The notes under the pieces are model-generated. The model saw only the letters and a list, made by a program, of their open reading frames with translations, was not told the DNA's origin and did not search any database. Positions 18,190 to 27,278 of a stretch of 64,000 nt of DNA are shown here, in pieces. A program made the translations under genes and the position numbers. Location: assembly GCA_031415695.1 (NCBI GenBank), contig JANOSH010000021.1, positions 82,833 through 146,832 on the forward strand, written 5' to 3'. Numbering within the stretch: position 1 is the stretch's first letter; each line of letters begins with the position of its first letter. Source of the DNA: JANOSH01 sp031415695 (GTDB lineage: Bacteria > Actinomycetota > Acidimicrobiia > Acidimicrobiales > Ilumatobacteraceae).

Positions 18190-19440
18190 CTAGGGCACAG
18201 ACGAGCCACTCGTCACCTGACACGGCAGGCTCAGCACGCCGTTCACGAAGTTGGACCGGGTGCGTTTCACCGGGCCGGTTTGTTCGATGTGCACATCACG
18301 CCGCACAAGCTCTTCCAGCAGTATCCGAACCTCAAGTCGGGCCAGCGGTGCGCCCAGACAGTGATGCGGACCGAATGCGCCAAACGACGTGTGATCGGGC
18401 TTCAATGGCCGACCAACATCGAACCGCAACGGGTCGGGAAAGTGTTGCTCGTCGAAATTCGACGACGCGTACCACAGCACCACCTTGTCGCCCTCGGCGA
18501 TGGGCACGTCGTGCAACACAACATCGCGGGTTGCAGTTCGGCGCATGTGTAACACCGGCGTGGCGTAGCGGATGATCTCGTCGACGGCCTGGGGGATGAG
18601 GGCCGGGTCGGCTTTCAGGCGGGCGTATTCGGCGGGGTTGTCGATGAGTGCAATGAGGCCGTTCGAGATGGCGGTGCGAGTGGTCTCGTTGCCAGCGAAC
18701 ACCAAGAGCTGGAAGAAATTGCAGAACTCGGCGTCGGTAAGGTGGTCGCCGTTCACGTTGGCGTGCACCAGCTTCGAGACCAGATCGTCATGAGGGTGAT
18801 CACGCCGATCCGCGCCTAACGCCCGCCCATATTCGAACAACGCGTACGCGGCCGGGCTGTTGAACGGCAGCAGTTCAAGCGGCGTGGTGTTGCCATACGC
18901 GTGAGGGTCGACCACTCGGTCCGACGTACCTTCCACCAATTGGTTCGATAGCTGCACCATGTAATCGGCATCGGTGGATGGAACTCCAAGAATCGACACG
19001 ATCACTCGTATGGGCAATAGCTCGGCGAGCGCGGGAACGACGTCGACGTTTCGAGCTGCGAGTACCTCGTCGAGCAGGTCGTTGATGATGCGCCGCGTTG
19101 GTTCCTCGTAGTCGCCGACGCGTCGCAACGTAAACGGCGAGGTAACCAGGCGACGCAGCCGAACATGGGCAATACCATCGGTCTCGATGATGGACCGCCG
19201 GGCCTCTTGGGCCTCGGGGGTGAGGTCCCACAGGTTCACATGCTGTTCGCTTGTGAACGTTTCCCAGTCGCGGGTAACCGTCGTAACGTCGTCACGGGTG
19301 GTAACTGCCCAGAAGCCGCCGCTGGCCCAATTCCACTGATGCCAGAACACGGGGCTGTCGGCTCGTAGCTGGGCGAACTCGGCGTGAGGAATACCGCGCT
19401 CGTACACCTCGGGACTGGCGATATCGATGGTCTGGCTCAT
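18190..19440 (-). CDS. Cytochrome P450 (second of three)
   Basis: 416 residues. The I-helix is VFAGNETTRTAISN, ExxR lies in the EIIRYAT region, and the haem loop FGAFGPHHCLGAPLARLE puts the Cys at about residue 361. The C-terminal RTRSNFVNGVLSLP resembles the first P450 at 14203, so the two are probably paralogues of the same broad CYP group. Its ATG overlaps the stop of the upstream glutamine-synthetase-like gene, so ligase and P450 share an operon. That pairing suggests an amine or amino-acid-derived substrate, which is inference. Confidence 0.92.
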   Translation of the reverse strand: MSQTIDIASPEVYERGIPHAEFAQLRADSPVFWHQWNWASGGFWAVTTRDDVTTVTRDWETFTSEQHVNLWDLTPEAQEARRSIIETDGIAHVRLRRLVTSPFTLRRVGDYEEPTRRIINDLLDEVLAARNVDVVPALAELLPIRVIVSILGVPSTDADYMVQLSNQLVEGTSDRVVDPHAYGNTTPLELLPFNSPAAYALFEYGRALGADRRDHPHDDLVSKLVHANVNGDHLTDAEFCNFFQLLVFAGNETTRTAISNGLIALIDNPAEYARLKADPALIPQAVDEIIRYATPVLHMRRTATRDVVLHDVPIAEGDKVVLWYASSNFDEQHFPDPLRFDVGRPLKPDHTSFGAFGPHHCLGAPLARLEVRILLEELVRRDVHIEQTGPVKRTRSNFVNGVLSLPCQVTSGSSVP

Positions 19441-20777
19441 GTGTGTTCGAGGTAGCGGGCCCGTTCCCAGTCGGTCACCACATCGGGGTCGTCCGTCATG
19501 AACTCGGCCGATTGGGCCAACTCGTTTTCAGCCATCACCACAAAGTTGGTCGAGAACGTGGCCCCGAGCTGTTTGGCTAGGCCGCTGTTCTTGTAGAGGT
19601 CGATAGCGGCGCGCATATCGGTCGGCAAGGCCGGCTTGTCGCCCGGTGTCGTATACATGTCGCCCACCGAGCGGGCCTCGAGCGGGAGCGTGCGTTCAAG
19701 CCCGTCGCTGGCGGCTGCGAGCACGGCGGCGATTGCGAAGTACGGGTTGGCGTCGGCACCCGCTGATCGGAATTCGACCCGGTTGGCACAACCCGCGTTC
19801 ATGGTTAAGCGGGCCATGACGGTGCGGTTGTCGTCACCCCAGTGCGCGTGCGTAGGCGCGAATGTGTATGGCCGCACCCGTCGGTAGCCGTTTGGTGTGG
19901 GGATACCGACAAGCGACATGGCTTGGGCGTGGTGGATAAGGCCAGCCGTTACGTGAGCCATTGGTTCGTTGGGTTCGTGGACGGAACTCTCGAACGCGTT
20001 GCGGCCGTGCTGGTTGAGGCTGATGTGAATATGCATTCCCGAACCCGATTGGCCCGACCACGGTTTGGGCATGAAGCTGGCCCGGGCGCCATTGCGAACG
20101 GCCACCTCCTTCACGATCGATTTGAAGATCACGGTGTTATCCGCCGTGGTCACGGGGTCGGCGGGTCCGAAGTTGATTTCGAGTTGGCCCGGCCCGTACT
20201 CGGGATTCGACGACTCGAGCGGGATACCAGCCCCGAGAATGGCGTGGCGCATATGCACGACGATGTCTTCCAGATCCTGAGCGTCGGTAAGCGAGCTGTA
20301 TTGGACATGGCTTTGAAAGGGTTGCCAGCCCGACGTGCACACATAGCACTCCAACTCGGTGGCGATGATGGGCTCGTAACCGAGAGCGGTGAATCGAGCC
20401 ACTTGGGCTTTGAGAACGCCCCGCGGCGACAACGCGTGTGCGTCACCGTGTTCGTTGAGGGCGTCAGCGATTACTAGCGCGTATCCCGGACGGTGGGTCA
20501 GTATCCTCAGGCTCGCTAGATCGGGCTTGAGGTGCATGTCGAGATAGCCGGTAGTCATGTTGATGATGGGCGAATCGACGATGTCGCACACCGGGTCGAA
20601 GACGTAGATGGCATCGGCGATGTTGAGCCCACCGTGGGCCACGCTCGACAAGAATCGCCCTACCGGTACGCGTTTGCCCCGTAGATGACCGTAGGTGTCG
20701 GCTACCCCGACTTCCACCGTATGAATGTTGTGCTCGGTCAACGTTCGCTCGATGGCGTCTGTATCGGTTGCTGTCAT
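19437..20777 (-). CDS. Glutamine synthetase-family ligase (gamma-glutamyl-amine type)
   Basis: About 446 residues from the ATG at 20777, preceded by GGGGAG; a GTG eight codons upstream lacks a ribosome site. Family motifs are GYEPIIATELECYV (metal Glu), the ATP-loop region SFMPKPWSGQSGSGMHIHIS and NRVEFRSAGADANPYFAIAA. It lacks the tyrosine-adenylylation C-terminus of GlnA. Such proteins (PuuA, GlnA2-4) join glutamate to polyamines, ethanolamine or anilines, using ATP. It is divergent from an amino acid permease and overlaps a P450, consistent with an amine uptake and breakdown unit. Confidence 0.85.
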   Translation of the reverse strand: MTATDTDAIERTLTEHNIHTVEVGVADTYGHLRGKRVPVGRFLSSVAHGGLNIADAIYVFDPVCDIVDSPIINMTTGYLDMHLKPDLASLRILTHRPGYALVIADALNEHGDAHALSPRGVLKAQVARFTALGYEPIIATELECYVCTSGWQPFQSHVQYSSLTDAQDLEDIVVHMRHAILGAGIPLESSNPEYGPGQLEINFGPADPVTTADNTVIFKSIVKEVAVRNGARASFMPKPWSGQSGSGMHIHISLNQHGRNAFESSVHEPNEPMAHVTAGLIHHAQAMSLVGIPTPNGYRRVRPYTFAPTHAHWGDDNRTVMARLTMNAGCANRVEFRSAGADANPYFAIAAVLAAASDGLERTLPLEARSVGDMYTTPGDKPALPTDMRAAIDLYKNSGLAKQLGATFSTNFVVMAENELAQSAEFMTDDPDVVTDWERARYLEHT

Positions 20778-20856
20778 GATCTCCCCAGATCGTTTGGACA
20801 CAAACTAACTGTGAACTGTGATAAGACACGGTATACATCGAACCTTGGGGGGTCCA

Positions 20857-22419
20857 ATGTCAGACGCGGCCAAACCGTCCGCAATGTCCAGTGCCGGCTT
20901 GAGACGAGGGCATCTGTCATTGCCCGACGTTATTGCCCAGTCGGTATCCATTATCGCGCCTGGCATGTCGGGCGCATTCTTGACGTATCTGGCGGCAACC
21001 AAGGCCGGAGGTGCAACGCCGCTTGCGTTCCTACTCGCGGGCCTCGGCGCGCTGTGCATCGGCACCGTGGTATCGGAATTCGGTAAGTCGATGTCGTCGG
21101 CCGGTTCCTTGTACACCTACGTAACGGCCGGGTGGTCCAAGACCATGGGGTTCCTCGTTGGCTGGCTCTACTCCATAGCGCTGATCATTTTGGGTGCCGC
21201 GGTGTTGGCCGGATTCGGGTTCTTCGGGTCGCTGTTGACCCAGAGCCTGACCGATTCCGAGACGTTCGTATCGTGGCAGTGGTTCATGCTCGCCGGCCTC
21301 ATTTTTGTAGCGGCCATGAGCCTGTTCGACGTGAAGATTTCTACCCGCGCCCAACTGGCGTTTACGGCCGTGAGCGTCCTCATCATGGTCATTGCCGCGC
21401 TGTGGGTCATCAAGAACGGCAGCCCCGCGGTCAGCGTCCTCGACGGTACGACACCCGTGGCCCAGGCCGGCAAGAGCATCGACTTCGGTGCGTTCTGGCC
21501 ATCGGCTGCGGGTGTGCCATGGTCGGGCATCTTGTTCGGGTTGGCGTTCGGCATCTTGTCGTTCACCGGCTTTGAAGGTGGTGCAGTGCTCGCCGAGGAG
21601 ACCGCCGACCCAAAGCGCAACATTCCAAAGGCCGTAATCGGGTCGGTGCTCGTCGGCGGGGTGTTCTACCTGCTCATCACCTACGCCACGTCGATTGGCT
21701 TTGGTGTCCGGCAAGCCGCGGTCGACTGGCCCACCAGTGCTGCCGGGCTCGTGGCCGTGGCCAGCCCCATCAGCAAAACCCTCGCCAACCTTGTGTTGTT
21801 CGCCGTCGCCGTTTCGGCCCTGTTTTGCACGCTGGGCGTGTTGACGGCGTCGAGCCGCATCATCTTTGCCATGGGCCGCGAAGGCGTACTTCCCAAGGCG
21901 CTGGGCCGCACTCATCCGACGTGGCGTACGCCGTTTACGGCCATCATCGTCACGCTGATTGAGTGGGTCGTACTCATCTACGGGTTGCTGCTGATAACTG
22001 GCAACGCCACCGAGGTAGCCCTAGGCGGCGGGGCAACCGATGGGGCGGCAAACCTCCCGGCCGCGGCTCGCGGCGGTCTGTATGTGTTCGGGTACTGGGC
22101 CACGTTAGCCACACCGGCAATCATGCTCGCCTACCTATTGCTCGGTATTGCCGGGTTCCGCAAAGGCCAAAGCGACGGCAACTCCAAGATGAGAACCGCT
22201 GGGATCCTGGCGGCAATCACCGGTGCGTTGGCCGTGTTCGGCAGCCTGTATTACTCGTTCAAGGAAGCGGTGCCCGGTGCCGGCATCCTGACCGCCATCA
22301 AGATTGTGCCTTGGATCACGGTGGTGTTCGTGGTGCTCGGTTTGATCATTGCCACCTTCATCAAGAGCAGCAAACCAGCGGCATGGGCCGACATGGGAGC
22401 AGTGTTCGACGAAGGCTGA
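20857..22419 (+). CDS. APC-family amino acid/polyamine permease
   Basis: 520 residues from ATG 20857, which follows GGGGGGT; an in-frame ATG at 20818 is 13 codons earlier and poorly supported. About 12 hydrophobic segments are seen. The first helix SVSIIAPGMSGAFLTYLAA has the broken-helix substrate-binding motif, and FTGFEGGAVLAEETADPKRNIPKAV is the conserved helix 6-loop signature of the family. It should import amino acids or amines by cation symport. Divergent placement from the glutamine-synthetase-like ligase suggests they share a substrate and a regulator. Confidence 0.88.
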   Translation: MSDAAKPSAMSSAGLRRGHLSLPDVIAQSVSIIAPGMSGAFLTYLAATKAGGATPLAFLLAGLGALCIGTVVSEFGKSMSSAGSLYTYVTAGWSKTMGFLVGWLYSIALIILGAAVLAGFGFFGSLLTQSLTDSETFVSWQWFMLAGLIFVAAMSLFDVKISTRAQLAFTAVSVLIMVIAALWVIKNGSPAVSVLDGTTPVAQAGKSIDFGAFWPSAAGVPWSGILFGLAFGILSFTGFEGGAVLAEETADPKRNIPKAVIGSVLVGGVFYLLITYATSIGFGVRQAAVDWPTSAAGLVAVASPISKTLANLVLFAVAVSALFCTLGVLTASSRIIFAMGREGVLPKALGRTHPTWRTPFTAIIVTLIEWVVLIYGLLLITGNATEVALGGGATDGAANLPAAARGGLYVFGYWATLATPAIMLAYLLLGIAGFRKGQSDGNSKMRTAGILAAITGALAVFGSLYYSFKEAVPGAGILTAIKIVPWITVVFVVLGLIIATFIKSSKPAAWADMGAVFDEG

Positions 22420-22427
22420 CCGACCGG

Positions 22428-22844
22428 CTATGCAAGTGCCCATTGGGGTAGCAGCACATCGCCACGCTGCTCCCAATGGGCAATAACCGGTCGCCCTATG
22501 GTGATCAGGTCGGCAGTTGCGCCCACCAGGTTGCCCACCACCCGAAGCTGCGGAGCGCCATCCAAGCTCACGAGCACAATCGCATACGGCACGGCCTCGG
22601 CCAAGGTGCCGGCGACAGCGTGATGAACAATCGTAAAACTGTAGATAGTTCCAGTGGGAACAAGTACCTGGCCGTCGAATTCCATTCCTCCGCAGGCATG
22701 GCATATCTCCTCGGGCGGATGCTGCAACGTGGCACACGACACGCAACGCTGCACGACAATTTCCCCGGTCGAAAGCCACGCCCGAGAGAACGCGGTGACC
22801 TCCGGTACGGTCCAATCACTCGGTAATGAATGCATGGCGGTCAC
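22428..22844 (-). CDS. DUF35 OB-fold/zinc-ribbon acyl-CoA-associated protein
   Basis: 138 residues. A rubredoxin-like zinc ribbon (QRCVSCATLQHPPEEICHACGG, four Cys) is followed by an OB fold with GTIYSFTIVHHA. DUF35 proteins partner thiolase-fold enzymes such as the steroid aldolase Ltp2 (with ChsH2) and bind acyl-CoA. Here the gene overlaps the stop of a thiolase-fold gene by four bases, which supports a complex between the two. Confidence 0.88.
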   Translation of the reverse strand: MTAMHSLPSDWTVPEVTAFSRAWLSTGEIVVQRCVSCATLQHPPEEICHACGGMEFDGQVLVPTGTIYSFTIVHHAVAGTLAEAVPYAIVLVSLDGAPQLRVVGNLVGATADLITIGRPVIAHWEQRGDVLLPQWALA

Positions 22845-23995
22845 CCGCGCCCGAACAACACTGCGCTACCCGGTGCATAGCCGGGACCGGCCACCGACAG
22901 GCACAACTCGGCATCGTCGACCTGACACGTTGATTCACCACGAACCTGACGAACTGCTTCGACCATGTTGCCGAAACCGTGGATGTAGCCCTCGCCGAGA
23001 TTGCCGCCGCTGGTATTGATCGGTAGCCGCCCCGACGGCCACGCGATGTTTCCGTCGGCGACAAAGTCGTTGAGCTCCCCGGGTTCGCAAAAGCCCATCT
23101 CGGCGATGGCCATAAGGACTGGGCCGGTGAAATTCTCGTAGAACTGTGCCACCGGAATGTCGACCGGTTTGACCCCGGCACGATCCCACAGCGTGGCTGC
23201 AACCTGGCGGTAGTAGGCAGTGGGAAATCCGGGGTCGCCGAACGCAGCAACACCGCCGCGATGATCGAGCCCATGAGCGCCGGCAACGATGGCAACCGGT
23301 GGTTTGGCGGCGTCGCAGGCTCGTTCGGGTGTGGTGATGACCATGGCCGCGGCACCGTCATTTTCCGGGCAACAGTCGTACAGATGAAACGGTTCAGCGA
23401 TCCAACGCGACGCATGATATTGCTCGCGGGTGAGCGGCGTGCCGTACCGAATGGCGCGAGGGTTTCGTTGTGCATGGGCGTACGATGTGAGGGCAATCTC
23501 GGCCAGTGAATCCTGCGTTACGCCGTGGTCGTACATGTAGCGCTGGGTTTGCATGGCGCAGATTTGGGCCGGGCTCAACAGGCCATACGGTGCCGTGTAG
23601 GCGCTGGCACCCCGGGCGGTTGACTGGCGCGCCGATCGGCCATAGCGGCCAAACTGGCCCTGCGCCAACGAGCGAAACACCACCACACACGACGCGTACC
23701 CGGCCGAGATAGCGGCATCGGCAATGGTGACCGCCGCGCCCGATCCGTTGCCGCCACCACCAAAGCTTTGCGCGCTGAAGTTCAATGGCCCGGTTCCAAG
23801 CGCAGCGCTCAAACGAACCGGGTCGTTACGTTCCATATACGACACGAATCCGTCAACGTCGGCCGTTGTGAGCCCGGCATCGTCGAGCGCGCGTCGAATT
23901 GCGATACAGGCAAGTTGGAACTCGGTTTCGGGTGCGCCACCGCGCTCGTAATACGTCGATTCGCCGACCCCTACAACAACGGCCTGGCCGTGCAT
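22841..23995 (-). CDS. Thiolase-fold lipid-transfer protein, probable aldolase (Ltp-like)
   Basis: 384 residues from ATG 23995, chosen because it overlaps the upstream stop as TGATG; a longer frame to 24112 lies inside that gene. Thiolase-fold features include ESTYYERGG, the catalytic-His segment NLGEGYIHGFGNMVEAVRQVRG and a C-terminal GSAVLFGRG. The position of the thiolase nucleophile Cys is occupied by GGGGNGSGAAV. This argues against a Claisen thiolase and for a retro-aldolase such as Ltp2, which also lacks the Cys and needs a DUF35 partner, here the next gene. The substrate is not known. Confidence 0.82.
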   Translation of the reverse strand: MHGQAVVVGVGESTYYERGGAPETEFQLACIAIRRALDDAGLTTADVDGFVSYMERNDPVRLSAALGTGPLNFSAQSFGGGGNGSGAAVTIADAAISAGYASCVVVFRSLAQGQFGRYGRSARQSTARGASAYTAPYGLLSPAQICAMQTQRYMYDHGVTQDSLAEIALTSYAHAQRNPRAIRYGTPLTREQYHASRWIAEPFHLYDCCPENDGAAAMVITTPERACDAAKPPVAIVAGAHGLDHRGGVAAFGDPGFPTAYYRQVAATLWDRAGVKPVDIPVAQFYENFTGPVLMAIAEMGFCEPGELNDFVADGNIAWPSGRLPINTSGGNLGEGYIHGFGNMVEAVRQVRGESTCQVDDAELCLSVAGPGYAPGSAVLFGRG

Positions 23996-25194
23996 CAGAC
24001 CGGCACGTGCAGGTTGAACACTCGGGCCGCGTTGAGCCCCAAGATCTGAGCCCGGGCATCGGTGGATAGGTTGCCCATCTGGCGTTCGATCGACGCGGTC
24101 GAATGTGGCCACGATCCTTCATGATGGGGATAGTCGTTTGCCCACATCAAGTTTTGGGTGAGGCCGTCGGCTTCGGCGTGACGCAAGCCAACGTGGTCCT
24201 CCTGGAACGTGGCGAAACAGTTGCGACGGAAGTACGTGGACGGCAGTTCCTGCAGCGTTGGTTTCACCCAAAAGTGATGGGCGCGATGGGCGTAATCCAT
24301 AGTTTCGAGCAGCCACGGTACGAAGCCGATGCCGGATTCGACCATACCGACTTTGAGCGTTGGATGGCGCTCGAACACGGCCGACGTGATCAATTGCACC
24401 AAGGGTTCAATGGTCGTTTCCATCGAGTGACACACGTAGTTCGTGATAGCGCCGCCTGGCCCGGTCACGGCGCGCGGGTCACGACCGGTCGATACGTGGA
24501 AGGTGACGGGAAGCCCGGTTTCGGCCACGAGCGACCACACGGCTTCGAACGCCGGGTCGTTGTATTCGAGATGACCACCGACCTTGGGGCCATACACCGG
24601 CGAGTTCCCGAAACACAGCCCGACCATGTTGTGCTCGGCGGCCCATCGAATCTCGGCCAAGGCACCGTCGATATCTCCGGTAGCGATCGATGCCAGCGGC
24701 AGCATGCGACCGCCGTGCCAACCATCGGCACCGCCATGGGCGTCGTACGCCCACCGGTTCCACGCCCGGCACATCGCCATGGCAAAACGGGGGTCGGGAG
24801 TCGCCCAACACAACAGCCCCTTGTTCGGGAAGATCAACTCGATGCTGACACCGTCGGCGTCCTGATCAGCGAGACGGTCCGCCGCTGTACGGCCCGACGC
24901 GTTGCGACGTAGGTCTTCGGCGTCCATGCGTGACCCCGGAGGCCGAGGCGCCTGTTGCCCATCGGTAGAACGGCCGACCTTCAGGAGCTGGGGACGGTTC
25001 CCCTCGGTGATCATCCACAGCGAACCGTCGTCGTGTTCCTCGACCCGCGGAATGCGATCGACAAACTCGGGTTCGATGTACTCGGCCAAGTACCTGGCGG
25101 GTTCATTGGCGTGGCAATCGGCCGACACCTTGAACACATCGCGGCTCCATCCGTCAGGAGCAGCACCGACCTGTCGCCAAGCGTTCGCAGTCAT
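23995..25194 (-). CDS. Amidohydrolase family protein (amidohydrolase 2, COG2159)
   Basis: 399 residues. The DxH metal site is seen as SADCHANEP. A central VTFHVSTGRDPRAV and MVESGIGFVPWLLETMD are the His- and Glu-bearing strands, and the catalytic Asp is in MWANDYPHHEGSWPHS. It is a paralogue of the gene at 3905, with low similarity outside motifs. It leads a three-gene minus-strand operon with overlapping stops and starts (amidohydrolase, thiolase-fold aldolase, DUF35), so it probably hydrolyses or decarboxylates an intermediate of that pathway. Confidence 0.87.
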   Translation of the reverse strand: MTANAWRQVGAAPDGWSRDVFKVSADCHANEPARYLAEYIEPEFVDRIPRVEEHDDGSLWMITEGNRPQLLKVGRSTDGQQAPRPPGSRMDAEDLRRNASGRTAADRLADQDADGVSIELIFPNKGLLCWATPDPRFAMAMCRAWNRWAYDAHGGADGWHGGRMLPLASIATGDIDGALAEIRWAAEHNMVGLCFGNSPVYGPKVGGHLEYNDPAFEAVWSLVAETGLPVTFHVSTGRDPRAVTGPGGAITNYVCHSMETTIEPLVQLITSAVFERHPTLKVGMVESGIGFVPWLLETMDYAHRAHHFWVKPTLQELPSTYFRRNCFATFQEDHVGLRHAEADGLTQNLMWANDYPHHEGSWPHSTASIERQMGNLSTDARAQILGLNAARVFNLHVPV

Positions 25195-25239
25195 GTTCGC
25201 AGGGTAGTCACATCACGGGAGGGCAAGTAGCCTTGGAGC

Positions 25240-26472
25240 ATGACAAGCACTGCGCCGATTCGGGCCGAGTTCTGCCCGCTGTCTCCGTCGTACTTGGCCG
25301 ATCCATACCCCGAGATGGCATCGGCGCGTGACGACGGGCCCGTGTTTTATGCCCCCGATATCGACATGTGGATTGTCACTCGCATCGCCGATGTCGAGGC
25401 TATTTTCATGGACCCGTACACCTATTCGGCCTCTATTGCGCAGGAGCCATTGGCGCCGGTGTCGCCCGAGGCGGTCGCAGTGCTCGCTGGTCGGTTCACC
25501 CCGCTGCGCACCATGAGCAACTCGGACCCCGAGCCCCATGCGCGCATTCGGGCCCGTACCCAAAAGGGATTCTCGAATCGCCGCATGGCGCTTATGGCCG
25601 AGGTCGTTCGCGAGCGAACGGTGGCATTGGTCGATGCGTTCCTGGCGTCGGGTAGCACGGGCGATTTGGTCGAGGGCGTGGCGTTCCCACTGCCGGCCAT
25701 CACCATCTTTCGCCTGATTGGTTTCCCGGAGGCCGATACCGAAATGTTGAAGGAATGGTGTGGCGATCGGTTGGCGTTCACGTGGGGTCGCCCGACACCA
25801 TCCGAGCAGGCCGCTATTGCCGAAAAGATGGTGCGGTACTGGCAGTACTGCGAACGCTTTGTCGCTACCCGTTTGGCGGAACCCGCCGACGATTACACGT
25901 CGGACCTGCTAGCCGAGCACCGCCGCGATCCCGACGGCATAACACCAGCCGAAATTACCAGCGTCATCTACGGCCTATCGTTCGCTGGCCATGAAACCAC
26001 TACCAACCTGATCTCGAACACCATGCGCAATCTGCTCGACGACCCGGCGCGGTGGGCCAGTGTCGTGGCCGATGTTGGGTTGGCAGCGGCGGCGGTTGAA
26101 GAGACCTTGCGGTTCGATACCAGCGTTATCACGTGGCGTCGGCTCGTCACTAAGGACGTGTTGATTGGCGGCACCCCGGTACCCGCCGGGGCGCGCCTCT
26201 TGTTGCTGCTCGCCGGCGCAAACCGTGACCCGGCCCGATTTGTCGAGCCCGAAGTGTTCGATATCAGCCGCACGAATAGCCGCCAGCACGTCTCGTTCGG
26301 CAAAGGCATCCACTTCTGCCTGGGCGCCACGCTTGCACGTATCGAGGCGCGGTCGGTAGTAGAGGAATTGGCACAGCGTGCTCCGGGTCTGGTGTTAGTG
26401 CCCGACCAGAAACTCGACTTTCACGCCAACGTAACCTTCCGCGGCCCCAAGCGCCTGTACGTCACCTGGTAA
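25240..26472 (+). CDS. Cytochrome P450 (third of three)
   Basis: 410 residues. The I-helix LSFAGHETTTNLISN carries the acid-alcohol pair, ExxR is in EETLRFDT, and the haem loop FGKGIHFCLGATLARIE puts the Cys at about residue 360. The C-terminus (NVTFRGPKRLYVTW) lacks the RSNF.NG segment of the other two P450s, so it belongs to a different CYP group. It is divergent from the amidohydrolase/aldolase/DUF35 operon with a 45-bp shared upstream region, so joint regulation is likely. Confidence 0.92.
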   Translation: MTSTAPIRAEFCPLSPSYLADPYPEMASARDDGPVFYAPDIDMWIVTRIADVEAIFMDPYTYSASIAQEPLAPVSPEAVAVLAGRFTPLRTMSNSDPEPHARIRARTQKGFSNRRMALMAEVVRERTVALVDAFLASGSTGDLVEGVAFPLPAITIFRLIGFPEADTEMLKEWCGDRLAFTWGRPTPSEQAAIAEKMVRYWQYCERFVATRLAEPADDYTSDLLAEHRRDPDGITPAEITSVIYGLSFAGHETTTNLISNTMRNLLDDPARWASVVADVGLAAAAVEETLRFDTSVITWRRLVTKDVLIGGTPVPAGARLLLLLAGANRDPARFVEPEVFDISRTNSRQHVSFGKGIHFCLGATLARIEARSVVEELAQRAPGLVLVPDQKLDFHANVTFRGPKRLYVTW

Positions 26473-26590
26473 CCCAGACCTGCTGCGCAGATCGCTTTCG
26501 AGCCAAGTTGATATGTTCAATTGGGTACTGGTCGCGTGTATCAACTTCGAAAGTGGACGAGTTTCATGTTGCCCTGAACTGTGGCCAGTG

Positions 26591-26631
26591 CAACCAAAAT
26601 GGTTGCACAGTGAAACCGCGATGGTTACCAT
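26591..26631. promoter_or_regulatory. Two dyads upstream of a TA module (candidate operator)
   Basis: CAACCA-AAA-TGGTTG at 26591-26605 and ATGGT-T-ACCAT at 26621-26631 are both perfect dyads sharing a TGGT/ACCA half-site. They lie within 50 bp of the antitoxin start, as expected for an autorepressed TA operon. The remainder of the gap from 26473 shows nothing recognisable. Confidence 0.45.
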
Positions 26632-26637
26632 GGAACG

Positions 26638-26874
26638 ATGGCGAACGTGACAATCAAAGACTTGGACGAAAATGACCTGAGCGAAGTCTCTCGGCGAGCG
26701 TCAAGTGCGGGAATGTCAACGCAGGAGTACTTGCGCCGACTCATTGCCCGTGAAGCCCGCCGTTCTGAACTGCCGGATCAGTTGGCCGAACTTGCCCGGC
26801 AACGCCGACACGGGCGTACACCTATGTCGATGGATGAATTCGCCAAGGTCCGCCGTAGAGCCCTTCGGGGATGA
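26638..26874 (+). CDS. FitA-like ribbon-helix-helix antitoxin
   Basis: 78 residues. The N-terminus ANVTIKDLDENDLSEVSRRASSAG is a ribbon-helix-helix DNA-binding motif, with MSTQEYLRRLIAREA forming the second helix, as in FitA/VapB-type antitoxins. The tail is basic. The stop overlaps the next ATG (ATGATG). Paired dyads just upstream are likely operators. Confidence 0.85.
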   Translation: MANVTIKDLDENDLSEVSRRASSAGMSTQEYLRRLIAREARRSELPDQLAELARQRRHGRTPMSMDEFAKVRRRALRG

Positions 26875-27263
26875 TGCGCCTTGATGTTGCTGTGGCCGAC
26901 ACAAGCGCGCTGTTGTCGCTCGTCGGGGTGTTGCCACTCGAACCCATTGATGTGACAACGATCTTCGCCGCCGACGTGTCGCTAATCGAAACCATCGCTG
27001 TCCTAAGGGCCTTCCACGAAGGTCGCATTGCCGACATCTTGGGCGACCTCGCAGTCATTGGCCCCATGGTCACGGAGTGGGCGTTCGCTCACCAGTTCGC
27101 CGGGACGCTGGCCGAACTCGTCGTTGCCCACCCCGAGCAGTTGATCGCCGCCCTTGCCGCCGTGGCCGCGGCCAAGGTGTTACAACTTCCATTGGTCACC
27201 GGCCAACCCGATCTCGCCGGTCTCGATTCCGATGTGGCCGTAGTGCTACTTCGCCGGGCCTAA
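26871..27263 (+). CDS. PIN-domain toxin-like protein
   Basis: 130 residues that start overlapping the antitoxin stop. The first PIN acid is in VAVADTSALLSL and the second in SLIETIAVLRAF. The remainder is helical and ends with LDSDVAVVLLRRA, which carries the C-terminal acids. The third conserved Asp before the last helix is less clear, because the middle has VTEWAFAHQF instead of the usual DxLIAA. The domain may therefore be a divergent or weakened PIN RNase. Confidence 0.75.
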   Translation: MMRLDVAVADTSALLSLVGVLPLEPIDVTTIFAADVSLIETIAVLRAFHEGRIADILGDLAVIGPMVTEWAFAHQFAGTLAELVVAHPEQLIAALAAVAAAKVLQLPLVTGQPDLAGLDSDVAVVLLRRA

Positions 27264-27278
27264 ATCACGACGTCCCCT

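Noticed and set aside
21031..21915. A 294-residue minus-strand frame across the permease gene
   Set aside because: It is antisense to an unambiguous APC permease and has Arg/Gly/His/Glu-rich low-complexity composition, a usual artefact of high GC.
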